Source: Stappia sp. (GTDB lineage: Bacteria; Pseudomonadota; Alphaproteobacteria; Rhizobiales; Stappiaceae). Taken from it: a stretch of DNA of 64,000 bases. Each line of letters begins with the position of its first letter. The stretch's first letter is position 1. The stretch lies in assembly GCF_040110915.1 (NCBI RefSeq), contig NZ_CP157793.1, positions 3,781,001 to 3,845,000 on the forward strand, in the 5' to 3' direction. Of this stretch, positions 17,008 through 25,441 are shown piece by piece. The notes under the pieces were generated by a model. It had not been told where the DNA came from. It did no database searches and saw only the letters and a list, made by a program, of their open reading frames with translations. The position numbers and the translations under genes were made by a program.

Positions 17008-17702
17008 GAGGGGTCTCCTTCCTGCGCGGCGTCCGCGCCCGCGTGTCGCACGGCGTGATCGAGGGCCTGCTCCAGACGGTCGTTGCCCCAGAACAAGTCG
17101 CCGTCGGCGGTGGTGAAACTGGGCGCGCCAAAGATGCCGGCGCATTCCGCCGCCGTGACCTCGTCCTTCAGCCGGGCCTTGATTCCGGGCGTTTCGGCGC
17201 GCGCCAGCAGCGCGTCGGCGGGCAGATCGAGACCGGCGAGGATCGCGGCGATCGTCTCGCGCGCGCCGATGTCCCGGCCCTCGCCGAATTCCGCAAGATA
17301 GACCGCCCGGCTGAACCTGGAAACGGCCGCCGGATCGTCCAGCGCCAGCGCGACACGCGCGGCGAGCAGGCCGTTTTGCGGAAACGGATCGGGCCGCACG
17401 AAGGGCAGACCAGCGGCCGCCGTCAGGCGTTCCATGTCGCGCCACATGTAAGCCCCCTTGGCGGGGTAGAGGTTGAAGGGCGAGGTCGGCCAGCCGGCCT
17501 TGGCGAAGACCGGCCCGAGCAGGAACGGCCGCCAGCGCAGCCCGACACCGCGCGCGCTCGCGGCCCGCTCGATCCGCAGAGCCGTCAGATAGCTGTAGGT
17601 GGAGGCGAACTCGTACCAGAAATCGATGACCGGTGCGATCCTGCCCCTGTCCTTGCCTATGGCCTCGCCCCTGCCCCTGTCCTTGCCTATGGCCTCGCCC
17701 AT
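17004..17702 (-). CDS. 2-hydroxychromene-2-carboxylate isomerase family (DsbA/kappa-GST fold)
   Basis: A 232-residue protein of the thioredoxin-fold HCCA isomerase/kappa-class GST family, glutathione-dependent enzymes that isomerise aromatic-degradation intermediates. The core starts at IDFWYEFASTYSYL (about residue 25) and ends with IFGAPSFTTADGDLFWGNDRL, both family signatures. Ahead of the core is a 20-residue extension made of two identical GEAIGKDRGR units, encoded by a perfect 30-bp tandem duplication. I chose the ATG at 17702 because GGAGGAAGG lies immediately upstream; the frame stays open to 17777. It is coupled by ATGA overlap to the LysE-type gene. Confidence 0.87.
   Translation of the reverse strand: MGEAIGKDRGRGEAIGKDRGRIAPVIDFWYEFASTYSYLTALRIERAASARGVGLRWRPFLLGPVFAKAGWPTSPFNLYPAKGAYMWRDMERLTAAAGLPFVRPDPFPQNGLLAARVALALDDPAAVSRFSRAVYLAEFGEGRDIGARETIAAILAGLDLPADALLARAETPGIKARLKDEVTAAECAGIFGAPSFTTADGDLFWGNDRLEQALDHAVRHAGADAAQEGDPS
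17641..17700. repeat. perfect 2 x 30-bp tandem duplication inside the isomerase gene
   Basis: Bases 17641-17670 and 17671-17700 are identical. On the minus strand they encode GEAIGKDRGR twice, directly after the start codon of the isomerase. The unit length is a multiple of three, so the frame is kept whatever the copy number. Confidence 0.95.
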
Positions 17703-17823
17703 GGCCTTCCTCCGCAGCCGTCTTTCGGGCCTGTCCGTCGACATCGTCCCTTGCCCGGGCACGGGTGATGGACACACGCGTCTCTCCGGTTATAACCGCA
17801 GCGGGGCCCAGGACGGAATACGC

Positions 17824-18693
17824 ATGACATCTTCCCTTTCCTCGACGACGCCCGCACCCGACACACGGTCGGACACGGGCCGCGACCCGCTGGCCGAGCG
17901 CGGGCCCTTTCGCCGGCTGATCGTCCTGACGCTGGCCTATGTGGCGCTCGTCTCGGCCGTCTTTCTCGCGTTCCCCGGCCTCGACCTGTGGATGAGCGGG
18001 CTCTTCCACGATGCGACCGCCGGCTTCTGGGCGACCACGGACCCGCTGCTGATGCGGCTGCGCGAACTGGGCCCCTTCCTCGTCAAGGTGATCGCCGGCG
18101 CCAGTCTGGCGATCCTGCTCGCCGCCACGGTCGCGCCGCGTCTGGTCGCCGGCCTCTCGCTGCGCGCGCCGCTGTTTCTGCTGTCGACGCTGGCGCTCGG
18201 GCCGGGCCTGCTGGTCAATGCGATCCTGAAGAACAACTGGGGGCGCCCGCGCCCCAATTCGGTCGAGGCCTTCGGCGGCGACGCCCCCTTCATCGGCGTG
18301 TGGCGGATCACGGACCATTGCGCCACCAACTGCTCCTTCGTCTCGGGCGAGGGATCGGCGAGCTTCTGGCTGGTGGCGCTCGCCTTTCTGGCGCCGCCGG
18401 CCTGGCGGCGCGGCATCCTGCTTGCCGTCGCGCCGCTGTTCCTGGCGCTGTCACTCAACCGGGTCGCCTTCGGCGGGCATTTCCTGTCGGACACGATGCT
18501 CGCCTGGGGGCTGACCTTGCTGGTGATCCTGGCCGTCTACGCGGGCCTCTATCGCACGGCCGCCGGCGAGCGGATCGAGGCCCGCACCCGCGCCGGCCTC
18601 GCGGCGTTCGGCGCTTACATCGGCGCGCTGCTGACCCGCGCGGGCCGCGGGCTCGCCACCCGCATCGACGGCTTTTTCGCCATGTTCCGCTGA
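17824..18693 (+). CDS. PAP2-superfamily phosphatase with altered motif 2
   Basis: A 289-residue inner-membrane phosphatase of the PAP2 superfamily with six helices, likely acting on a lipid phosphate or pyrophosphate (lipid A, phosphatidic acid or undecaprenyl-PP type). Motif 1 (K-x6-RP) is K136...R143-P144. Motif 3 is R213-x5-H219-x3-D223, with N212 in place of the usual serine. Motif 2, normally PSGH, reads FVSGEG at 172-177, so the proton-donating histidine is E176. This variant may define a subfamily or reduced activity. It is divergent from the isomerase gene. A possible co-transcribed YdcF-like gene follows 154 bp downstream. Confidence 0.85.
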   Translation: MTSSLSSTTPAPDTRSDTGRDPLAERGPFRRLIVLTLAYVALVSAVFLAFPGLDLWMSGLFHDATAGFWATTDPLLMRLRELGPFLVKVIAGASLAILLAATVAPRLVAGLSLRAPLFLLSTLALGPGLLVNAILKNNWGRPRPNSVEAFGGDAPFIGVWRITDHCATNCSFVSGEGSASFWLVALAFLAPPAWRRGILLAVAPLFLALSLNRVAFGGHFLSDTMLAWGLTLLVILAVYAGLYRTAAGERIEARTRAGLAAFGAYIGALLTRAGRGLATRIDGFFAMFR

Positions 18694-18847
18694 TCTCGTC
18701 GGGCAGGGGCGGCGCGGGGCCTCGTCTGCCGCAGGTTGCCTTTGCGCCGCCTTCGGTGGAAAACGCAAGGGGACCGGCCGTGGCGATTCGACCGTCCCGC
18801 CTGCCCATGCCGCCGGACACTCCATCCTCGATGGGGCCGTGTTGCCG

Positions 18848-19561
18848 ATGAGTGCGATGACGACCGAGAAAGATCCAGCACCGCAGGACGCTCTCCCGGA
18901 TCCGCGCCCGACGCCGGACCAGACGCCGGACGGGGCACCGGAGCGGGCGCCGCGCCGGCGCGCCGGCGGCTGGCCGACCGCCGTTCTGCTGCTTGCGCTC
19001 GTCGGCTGCCTCGGGTTTGCCGTCGGCGGCTTTTTGCGCTTCGCGGACACGGTGACGAACCTCGAGACCCCGCAGGACGTGGGCGCCGACGCCATCGTCG
19101 TGCTCACCGGCGGCAGCGAGCGGGTGAAGAAGGCGCTGGAGCTCCTGGCCGACCGGCGCGCCGAGCGCCTGCTGATCTCCGGCGTTCATCCGGACACGAC
19201 GCCGGAGCAGATCGTCCGGCGCACCGAAAGCGATCTGGCGCTCTTCGCCTGCTGCATCGACCTCGACCGCGAGGCCAACAACACGCTGGAGAACGCGGCG
19301 GAGACCGGCAAATGGGCGCGGCGCAACGGGTTCCGCACCCTGCTCGTCGTCACCAGCGCCTATCACATGCCGCGCGCCCTGCTGGAGTTGCGCGCCGTGA
19401 TGCCCGATCTGGAGCTCGTGCCCGCGCCGGTGCAGTCCACCGACCTCGCGCTCGACGGCTGGTATCGCGACCGCGGGGTTTCCGTGCTTCTCGCACGCGA
19501 ATACTTGAAGTACATGTTGGCCTGGGTCCGGATCGCCCTGATGGGACCGCCGGAGCCCTGA
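18848..19561 (+). CDS. YdcF/SanA-like (DUF218) membrane-anchored protein
   Basis: A 237-residue protein with a proline-rich cytoplasmic N-terminus, one membrane helix (about residues 38-60) and a periplasmic DUF218 domain. Domain hallmarks are DAIVVLTGGSERVKKALELL, the LLISGVHP strand and TSAYHMPRALLELR. Family members are linked to cell-envelope barrier function, but the reaction is not established. GTG (18839), TTG (18842) and ATG (18848, 18857) are alternative starts; none has a strong ribosome site, and I prefer the first ATG. It is followed 80 bp later by plsC on the same strand, so a small envelope operon is likely. Confidence 0.83.
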   Translation: MSAMTTEKDPAPQDALPDPRPTPDQTPDGAPERAPRRRAGGWPTAVLLLALVGCLGFAVGGFLRFADTVTNLETPQDVGADAIVVLTGGSERVKKALELLADRRAERLLISGVHPDTTPEQIVRRTESDLALFACCIDLDREANNTLENAAETGKWARRNGFRTLLVVTSAYHMPRALLELRAVMPDLELVPAPVQSTDLALDGWYRDRGVSVLLAREYLKYMLAWVRIALMGPPEP

Positions 19562-19641
19562 CCCGTCGGCCGGCTCCGTGCCGGCCTTGCCGCCTTTTCG
19601 AGGGGCCATGCCCCGTCCACTCTCGCCTTCCGGCCGCGCCG

Positions 19642-20454
19642 ATGATCCTTCTCCGCTCCCTGACGTTCCAGGTCCTGTTCTATCTGTCGACCGCGGCCCT
19701 GATGATCCTCTCCTTGCCGGTGTTCCTGCTGCCGCCGCGCATGGGCTGGCCGGTGGTGCCCCTGTGGGCGCGGGTCAACGTGGTCCTGCTGCGCGCGGTG
19801 GTCGGACTGCGGGTCGAGGTCCGGGGACTGGAGAACATCCCCGACGGCGGCTTCATCGTCGCCGCCAAGCACCATTCGGCCTGGGAGACCTTCGCGCTGC
19901 TGCCGCTCTTCGAGTTTCCCACCTACGTCCTGAAGCGCGAGCTGCGCTACATCCCGCTGTTCGGCTGGTACACCGCGAAGTTTCGCCAGATCCCGGTCGA
20001 TCGCGGCAAGCGCTCCGTCGCGCTCGCCGCGCTAACCCAGAACGCGGAGATCGCGATCCGCGAGGCGCGCCAGATCCTGATCTTTCCCGAAGGCACCCGA
20101 CGCGGCGCCGGCGAGGAGCCGCGCTACAAGTTCGGCGCCTCCCATCTCTATCGTTCGCTCGGCTGCCCGATGCTGCCCATCGCGCTCAACTCGGGCCTGT
20201 ACTGGCCGCGGCGCGGCTGGCGGATCTATCCCGGCACCGTGCTGGTCGAGATCCTGCCACCGATCCAGCCGGGCCTGGAGATCGAGACTGTCCACCGCAC
20301 GCTCACCGACAGCATCGAAACCGCGACCGACCGCCTCATCGAGGAAGCGGCGAGGGCCCCGCGCCCCTCACCGGTTCTCGCCCGCGTGGCGGCGCGCTGG
20401 CGCGCCCGCGGTCACCGGCCCGACAGCGCGGTCTTCGACAGGACCGATGTGTGA
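19642..20454 (+). CDS. plsC: 1-acyl-sn-glycerol-3-phosphate acyltransferase
   Basis: A 270-residue lysophosphatidate acyltransferase of the PlsC family, membrane-bound through an N-terminal helix (about residues 7-32), making phosphatidic acid. The acceptor-binding motif FPEGTR is at 148-153. The catalytic block, usually H-x4-D, reads KHHSAWETF with H77-x4-E82, so glutamate replaces aspartate; this variation is, as far as I recall, common in alphaproteobacterial PlsC. Further blocks LKRELRYIPLFGW and the P-x-x-P region near LPIALNSG are intact. Same strand as the YdcF-like gene, 80 bp downstream of it. Confidence 0.9.
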   Translation: MILLRSLTFQVLFYLSTAALMILSLPVFLLPPRMGWPVVPLWARVNVVLLRAVVGLRVEVRGLENIPDGGFIVAAKHHSAWETFALLPLFEFPTYVLKRELRYIPLFGWYTAKFRQIPVDRGKRSVALAALTQNAEIAIREARQILIFPEGTRRGAGEEPRYKFGASHLYRSLGCPMLPIALNSGLYWPRRGWRIYPGTVLVEILPPIQPGLEIETVHRTLTDSIETATDRLIEEAARAPRPSPVLARVAARWRARGHRPDSAVFDRTDV

Positions 20455-20480
20455 CCGACCGACGCGTGACCGACCGGCGC
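20451..20480. repeat. two tandem 15-bp units over the plsC stop codon
   Basis: GTGACCGACCGACGC and GTGACCGACCGGCGC are adjacent and differ at one base. The first copy contains the plsC stop codon. Likely replication slippage; no function evident. Confidence 0.75.
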
Positions 20481-20543
20481 GCAACCAGGGGCACCTGCAG
20501 TTTCGACTGGCAAAAAGTTCCCGTTTCGTTCTAGATTGACGGC

Positions 20544-21056
20544 ATGAAACCGTCCTCGCCTCCGACAGAGCCGCCCGCCGAGGCCTCGACCGGCGACCCG
20601 CCGCGCGAGGGCGCGCCGCGTGCGGCGACGGATCTCGGTCTGTCCGACCGCTATCGCTATCTGGTGGGGCGCTCCGGCCGGCGGTATCTGTTTTCCGCCG
20701 TTCCGGCGGAGGAGCTGGGCGCCTATCGCGCGGCGGTGGTGCTGCTCGACGCCACGGCGGGGCATGCGGCCTGGATGGGGGAGGTGGACCGGGATGGCAT
20801 GCGTCGGGGCGCGCCGCTGAGCGCCCGCGCGCTCGCCGGGCGTCGCGCCTGGATCCATCTCCTGGCGCGCAGCGCCGCCGACCGCCGCGCCGTCATGGAC
20901 GACCTCTTGGCGAACGATGCGGCACCGGGGGGACTACCGGGGGGTCTGGCCGGTCCGGCACCGGGCGATCTCGCGCCGGCGACCCTGCCCGGCCTGCTCG
21001 ACGGCAGCGGGACACCGGTCTCCTCGGGTGACCCGGAGCGCAAGCGCTCAGGCTGA
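20544..21056 (+). CDS. hypothetical protein
   Basis: A 170-residue protein that I do not recognise. The first 30 residues are proline- and acid-rich and probably disordered; residues ~33-120 look folded, with YRYLVGRSGRRYLFSAVP and YRAAVVLLDATAG as hydrophobic strands; the last 45 residues are Gly/Pro/Ala-rich. No signal peptide or membrane segment is evident. The phrase GRSGRRYLFS suggests a small ligand or nucleic-acid-binding beta domain, but this is speculation. Its last 9 bp overlap the end of the convergent ChaC-like gene. The ORF has the expected third-position GC bias, which supports it being coding. Confidence 0.6.
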   Translation: MKPSSPPTEPPAEASTGDPPREGAPRAATDLGLSDRYRYLVGRSGRRYLFSAVPAEELGAYRAAVVLLDATAGHAAWMGEVDRDGMRRGAPLSARALAGRRAWIHLLARSAADRRAVMDDLLANDAAPGGLPGGLAGPAPGDLAPATLPGLLDGSGTPVSSGDPERKRSG

Positions 21057-21635
21057 GCGCTCCGGCCCCGATGCGGCGAGACCGGGCACAGCCGATGCCG
21101 CGCCCCCCTGCGGCTCCGCAAGCCGGGCACACAATGCCTCGAGCGCCGCATCGCGGATCTTCAATTCGCGCAGATGCGCCAGCGTATTGAGGACGTAATC
21201 CGGATTGGGGCCCGACTGGCCGACCGCGCCGCGCACGATCTCCACCTGCCGCTCGAGCGGCAGGACCCCGGCATATTGTTCGTGAGACCGGTCGACCACA
21301 TAGGTCAGCGCGCGCACCGGCGTGTCGCGGCCGTCTGCGAGCCGCACGCGGCGCTCGCTCTCCAGATAGACCAGCGTCGCCTGTTCGCGGGCGCGCAGGT
21401 AGTCGATGACCTCGGCCCTGTTGCGCGCGGCGACGCGAAAGGCGACGCCCCGGCAGGCGCCGCCCCGGTCGAGACCGAGCACCAGACCGGGCCGGCTCCG
21501 GGTGCCGCGATGGACCCAGGAATAGATGCAAAGCGAGCGGTGCGCGCCGTGCAACACCGCCGGCACCGCGTCCTCATGGTCGAAACCCGGTCGCCACATC
21601 AGCGAGCCGTAGCCGAAAACCCAGATATCCTGCAT
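21048..21635 (-). CDS. ChaC-like gamma-glutamylcyclotransferase
   Basis: A 195-residue cytoplasmic protein of the ChaC family, which cleaves glutathione to 5-oxoproline and Cys-Gly. The N-terminal FGYGSLMWRPGF supplies the substrate-binding YGSL motif. The later YLESERRVRL region should contain the catalytic glutamate, and GQSGPNPDYVLNT matches the ChaC C-terminal signature. AAGGGGAG lies close before the ATG at 21635. The 3' end overlaps the convergent hypothetical gene by 9 bp. Together with the periplasmic gamma-glutamyltransferase at 2.9 kb, this gives the cell both periplasmic and cytoplasmic glutathione breakdown. Confidence 0.9.
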   Translation of the reverse strand: MQDIWVFGYGSLMWRPGFDHEDAVPAVLHGAHRSLCIYSWVHRGTRSRPGLVLGLDRGGACRGVAFRVAARNRAEVIDYLRAREQATLVYLESERRVRLADGRDTPVRALTYVVDRSHEQYAGVLPLERQVEIVRGAVGQSGPNPDYVLNTLAHLRELKIRDAALEALCARLAEPQGGAASAVPGLAASGPERSA

Positions 21636-21829
21636 GCGCTCCCCTTCGTGCCCTGTCCCCCTAGCAACCGTGCGCGCGACTGACAAGCATGCCCCCGACG
21701 TGAAGCCCGACAGGGCGCGGGCAAAGGGCGTCACCTGGTCGCGGGCCGCGACCGCCGGGCACATGCGCCTTGCAAGCGGGCCCGCCGCATGCTTACACGC
21801 ACCGCAAAGATCCCGCGAGAGAGACAGCC

Positions 21830-22858
21830 ATGACCGCTCCCGAAGCCAACACATCGCCCGACACGCCGCGTCCGCCGTCGCGCCGGGGCTACTGGCTGCT
21901 CGGCACGCTCGTCGTGCTGATCGTTGCGGGCTGGACCGCCTATTGGGCGATCGCGCGCGGCATGGCCGGCGATCTGCTGCACAATGCGGTGGCGGTGGCG
22001 AATGCGGAGGGCGGCGCGCTGGTGTGCGGTGACGAGGCGCTCGGCGGCTATCCCTTCCAGATCCGCCTCGACTGCGCGCCGCTGGAGGCCCGCGACGCCG
22101 AGGGGCGCGCGCTCGCGCTCGGGGCCCTGCGGGCCATCGCCATGGCCTACAACCCCCGCCATCTGATCCTGGAGGCGCAAGCCCCCGCCCGCCTGACCCT
22201 GCCCGATGCGCTGCCCGGCGGCACGCTCGCCCTCGACTGGACGAATGCCCGGGCAAGCGCCCGCGTCGGCGACACCGCGCTGGCGCGGGCCGACATCGCG
22301 CTCGAAGGCCCCTCGGCCAGCCTTGCGACCGGCCGCGTCGAGGCGGCACACATGAGCGTCAATCTGCGCCGCACGCCGGAAGCGCGCGAAAATGCCGATC
22401 TCGCGCTGCGGCTGGATGAGGCCCGTGTGCCCGGCCTGACCGCGCCCTTGCGGCTTTTCGCGACCGCGACCGTGGCCGACGGCGCGGCGCTCTTCGGCGG
22501 CGGCGGAGACATGCGCGCAACGCTGTCGGCCCCCGACGCGATCCGCGTCACGCAGTTGCGGGTCGACAGCGAGACCGTGTCCCTGTCGGCGGAAGGCACG
22601 CTCTGGCTGGATGGCCAGGGGCGGCTCAGCGGCGAGCTGCCGCTGACGGTCACCGGTGTCGATGCCCTGCCCGCGCTGCTGGCGCCGTTCTTTCCGGCCG
22701 GATCGAACGTCCCGACCGCGCTGCAAGGCGCCATCGCCGGCTTCGGCACGCCAACGACGCTCGACGGCGCGCCGGCCGTGACGGTTCCGCTGACCTTCAG
22801 GGCCGGCACGGCGCGCGTCGGGCTGATCCCGATCGCCGCCCTCGCGCCGCTCTACTGA
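21830..22858 (+). CDS. DUF2125 domain-containing membrane-anchored protein
   Basis: A 342-residue protein with one N-terminal membrane helix (about residues 20-42) and a long exported beta-rich domain. The segment LGGYPFQIRLDCAPLEA near residue 75 is the hallmark of the DUF2125 family, which is widespread in Hyphomicrobiales; its function is not known. The remaining sequence has repeated amphipathic strands such as ATLSAPDAIRVTQLRVDS, like lipid- or polysaccharide-associated AsmA-type proteins. GAGAGAGAC precedes the ATG at 21830. It converges on the acetyltransferase gene 25 bp away. Confidence 0.82.
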   Translation: MTAPEANTSPDTPRPPSRRGYWLLGTLVVLIVAGWTAYWAIARGMAGDLLHNAVAVANAEGGALVCGDEALGGYPFQIRLDCAPLEARDAEGRALALGALRAIAMAYNPRHLILEAQAPARLTLPDALPGGTLALDWTNARASARVGDTALARADIALEGPSASLATGRVEAAHMSVNLRRTPEARENADLALRLDEARVPGLTAPLRLFATATVADGAALFGGGGDMRATLSAPDAIRVTQLRVDSETVSLSAEGTLWLDGQGRLSGELPLTVTGVDALPALLAPFFPAGSNVPTALQGAIAGFGTPTTLDGAPAVTVPLTFRAGTARVGLIPIAALAPLY

Positions 22859-22882
22859 TCGACTGACTCAGGGTCCGCCGGA

Positions 22883-23344
22883 TCACTCGGCCATGACCCG
22901 GTCGATGGCGAGCGTATAGCCCTTCCAGTCGGCCGGCTCGGCGATGCGGTCGTAGAGCGCCATGGCCGGTGCGTTGCGGCTCGGGACGATCCAGCGCAGC
23001 TGCGACCAGCCCCGGGACTGTCCCTCGCCGACCAGCGCCTCGATCATGCGCCGCGCGATGCCCTGGTTGCGCGCCGAGGGATGCACGTAGATTTCGTCGA
23101 GCTGGCCGGCCCGCAGGCCGGTGATGATCTCCGGCAGGTCGAAGAAGATCGCGAAGCCGACCAGCGCCCCGTCGCGCTCCGCGCCGATCACCTCGGCCGT
23201 ACGGTCGCCGAGGATGCGTTCGGCGTAATACTGGTCCGGGCGACGCGGCGCGCCGCGCTTCAGCGCCTGCGCGTAATCCGCGATCAGCGGCGCGAGGGCG
23301 GGCGCGTCATCGGGGCCGAGGGTCCGGATGGAAAGAGTGCTCAT
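22883..23344 (-). CDS. GNAT-family N-acetyltransferase
   Basis: A 153-residue single-domain GNAT acetyltransferase. The acetyl-CoA-binding motif A is IYVHPSARNQGIARRMIEAL, and the preceding strand ends GQLDEIYV. The C-terminal RNAPAMALYDRI motif B is present. It resembles diamine or aminoglycoside-type acetyltransferases in length, but the acceptor is unknown. GGAG lies 6 bp before the ATG at 23344. It is divergent from the malyl-CoA lyase/thioesterase gene across a 295-bp region holding a promoter-like pair; there is nothing to link their functions. Confidence 0.87.
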   Translation of the reverse strand: MSTLSIRTLGPDDAPALAPLIADYAQALKRGAPRRPDQYYAERILGDRTAEVIGAERDGALVGFAIFFDLPEIITGLRAGQLDEIYVHPSARNQGIARRMIEALVGEGQSRGWSQLRWIVPSRNAPAMALYDRIAEPADWKGYTLAIDRVMAE

Positions 23345-23512
23345 GAAATCTCCGCAAATGCTTGATCCCGGGCAGGATGTCGCCGTTACCTTGTCCCGAA
23401 CGGCAGGCGTAATCAAGCGTCCCCACCCGCTCCCCGCGAAGACCGGCGCGGGCACGGGCGCCCCGCCGGCAAACCACCGCCCGCCACGCCGGCGGCTGCC
23501 CGCAACAGGCTG

Positions 23513-23541
23513 TTGACGCCCTCCCCCCAAAGGCCTGTAAA
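23513..23541 (+). promoter_or_regulatory. candidate promoter of the CoA-ester lyase gene
   Basis: TTGACG (23513-23518) and TGTAAA (23536-23541) are spaced by exactly 17 bp, about 100 bp before the start codon at 23640. The match is good for a sigma-70-type promoter in a GC-rich alphaproteobacterium, but rests on inspection only. Confidence 0.5.
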
Positions 23542-23639
23542 AAGCGGCGATCCAACCGCGTGAAGCGGACGCGCCCGGCGTTATCGCCCGTCCCGTCTTG
23601 CCGACCCTGTCCCGCCCGATGAAAAGGATGCGTGATCCC

Positions 23640-24524
23640 ATGACGACCGCCGCAAGCCGCCCCCGCCGCAGCGTGCTCTACATGCCGGGCTCCAATGCCC
23701 GGGCCCTGGAGAAGGCCAGGACGCTCGACGTCGACGCCCTGATCCTCGATCTCGAGGACGCGGTCGCCCCCGACGCCAAGGACGTGGCGCGTCAGCAGGT
23801 GCGCGACGCGGTCGCCGGCGGCGGCTACGGCCATCGCGAACTTGTGATTCGCATCAACTCGCTCGCCACCCCCTGGGGCGCGGACGATCTCGCCATGGCG
23901 GTCGCCGCCGCGCCCGACGCGATCCTCGTGCCGAAGGTCTCGACGCCGGCCGATCTGGAGCGCGTGGCGCATCAGGTAAACGGCGCGCGGGCGCCCGCCC
24001 GCGTCGCGCTCTGGGCGATGATGGAAACCCCGCTCGCCATGCTGAACGCGCGCGACATCGCCGCCAGCGCCAAGAATCCGGAGACGCGGCTCGCCGGCTT
24101 CGTCATGGGCACCAACGATCTGGCCAAGGAAACCGGCGCCCGTCTGGTCCCGGGTCGCGCCCCGATGCGCCCCTGGCTGATGACCTGCGTCGCCGCCGCC
24201 CGCGCTCATGGGCTGGCGATCGTCGACGGCGTGTTCAACGGTCTCGACGACGCCGACGGCTTCGAGGCGGAATGCCGCGAGGGCGCGGAGATGGGCATGG
24301 ACGGCAAGACGCTGATCCACCCCAAGCAGGTCGCGCCCTGCAACGCCGCCTTCTCGCCGAGCGAGGCCGAGGTCGCCTGGGCGCGCAAGATCATCGCCGA
24401 GTTCGAGAAGCCGGAAAACGCCCAGAAGGGCGCGATCCAGGTCGAGGGCAAGATGGTCGAGCGGCTGCATGCGGAGATGGGCGCCAAGCTCGTCGCCATC
24501 GCCGATGCCATCGCCAGCCGCTGA
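23640..24524 (+). CDS. mcl2: CoA-ester lyase family, probable (3S)-malyl-CoA thioesterase
   Basis: A 294-residue member of the HpcH/HpaI-CitE family. SVLYMPGSNARALEKA, LILDLEDAV, the metal-binding MMETPLAMLNA and VMGTNDLAKE are family motifs. The later HGLAIVDGVFN and MGMDGKTLIHPKQ blocks read very like the Mcl2 protein of Rhodobacter sphaeroides, which hydrolyses (3S)-malyl-CoA as the last step of the ethylmalonyl-CoA pathway, rather than the longer Mcl1 lyase. This is from recall and should be tested by phylogeny. Starts at 23619, 23628 and 23640 are in frame; AAAAGGA best serves the last. A DUF1737 gene follows after 19 bp. Confidence 0.78.
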   Translation: MTTAASRPRRSVLYMPGSNARALEKARTLDVDALILDLEDAVAPDAKDVARQQVRDAVAGGGYGHRELVIRINSLATPWGADDLAMAVAAAPDAILVPKVSTPADLERVAHQVNGARAPARVALWAMMETPLAMLNARDIAASAKNPETRLAGFVMGTNDLAKETGARLVPGRAPMRPWLMTCVAAARAHGLAIVDGVFNGLDDADGFEAECREGAEMGMDGKTLIHPKQVAPCNAAFSPSEAEVAWARKIIAEFEKPENAQKGAIQVEGKMVERLHAEMGAKLVAIADAIASR

Positions 24525-24543
24525 GGCGCGGGGAGATCGTCCG

Positions 24544-24750
24544 ATGAAACTCTACCGCTTGCTCACCGGCCCCGACGACAGCGCCTTCTGCCACAAGGTG
24601 ACGGCGGCACTCAACGCCGGCTGGGAGTTGCACGGCGCACCGACCATGACCTTCGATGCGACGCGCGGGTGCGTCGTCTGCGGGCAGGCGGTGGTGAAGG
24701 AGGTCGCGGGGCGCGACTACGATCCGTCGATGAAACTCGGCGACCAGTAA
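24544..24750 (+). CDS. DUF1737 small protein
   Basis: A 68-residue soluble protein matching the DUF1737 pattern: MKLYRLLTGPDDSAFC at the start, then GWELHGAPTMTF and a VVCGQAVVKEV strand. The compact one-domain layout (helix plus beta strands) resembles small regulatory or ligand-binding modules; no function is known. GGGGAG lies 8 bp before the ATG. It is 19 bp downstream of the CoA-ester lyase gene and must be co-transcribed, an association that I recall seeing in other alphaproteobacteria. Two cysteines, at 16 and about 45, are notable for so small a protein. Confidence 0.82.
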   Translation: MKLYRLLTGPDDSAFCHKVTAALNAGWELHGAPTMTFDATRGCVVCGQAVVKEVAGRDYDPSMKLGDQ

Positions 24751-24796
24751 CGGACGCGGCGACAGGACCGGCGCGGGCGCGCGTCCGCGCCGCCGC

Positions 24797-25435
24797 TCAC
24801 TTCCATTTTTCCTGATCCAGCGAATGGCGCTGGATCAGCGGCATTTGCGCCAGCGTGAAGGCGATGGTGATCGGCATCACGCCGAAGACCTTGAACGAGA
24901 CCCAGAAATCGGTCGAGAAGAGCCGCCAGACCACCTCGTTGAGCAGGGCCAGAAAGAAGAAGAACACCCCCCAGCGGAAGGTCAGCTTGCGCCAGCCCTC
25001 GGCGTCGAGGCGGAAGACGCTGTCGAAGACATAGCCGAGCAGCGATTTTCCGAAGACCAGCCCGCCGAGCAGCACGCAGCCGAACAGCGTGTTCACGATG
25101 GTCGGCTTGAGCTTGATGAACAACTCGTCGTGCAGCCACAGGGTCAGCGCGCCGAAGACCAGCACCACCACGCCGGAGACCACCGGCATCACCGGCAGCC
25201 GGCGCGTCAGCGCGTAGGACACGCCGAGCGAGATCGTGATCGCCACCATGAAGACGCCGGTCGCCAGAAAGATCGGCCCGCCGAAGGCGCCGAGCGCGGG
25301 AAAGCGCTCGACCAGCATTTCGCCGCGCGCATTGGCGAAGAAGAACAGCACCAGCGGTCCGAGTTCGAGCGCAAGCTTCAGAAGCGGCGGCAGCTCCTTG
25401 CGGTCGGGCGCGTTGGGATCGTGTTCGAATTCCAT
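24797..25435 (-). CDS. yciB: inner-membrane protein YciB / septation protein A
   Basis: A 212-residue protein with about six membrane helices of the YciB/IspZ family, implicated in cell-envelope synthesis and septation. Family signatures are [15 protein letters not shown] near residue 25, [18 protein letters not shown] in the middle and the aromatic [17 protein letters not shown] near 160. A short charged N-terminus ([14 protein letters not shown]) precedes the first helix. It lies 6 bp downstream of ftsY on the same strand, continuing the dapF-mtaB-ftsY-yciB operon that is common in Hyphomicrobiales. It converges on the DUF1737 gene. Confidence 0.93.
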   Translation of the reverse strand: MEFEHDPNAPDRKELPPLLKLALELGPLVLFFFANARGEMLVERFPALGAFGGPIFLATGVFMVAITISLGVSYALTRRLPVMPVVSGVVVLVFGALTLWLHDELFIKLKPTIVNTLFGCVLLGGLVFGKSLLGYVFDSVFRLDAEGWRKLTFRWGVFFFFLALLNEVVWRLFSTDFWVSFKVFGVMPITIAFTLAQMPLIQRHSLDQEKWK

Positions 25436-25441
25436 TGCGCC

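Noticed and set aside
17703..17777. Isomerase start at the upstream end of the open frame (17777)
   Set aside because: The ATG at 17702 has an immediate GGAGGAAGG ribosome site, and the upstream 25 codons reach the promoter side of the divergent PAP2 gene.
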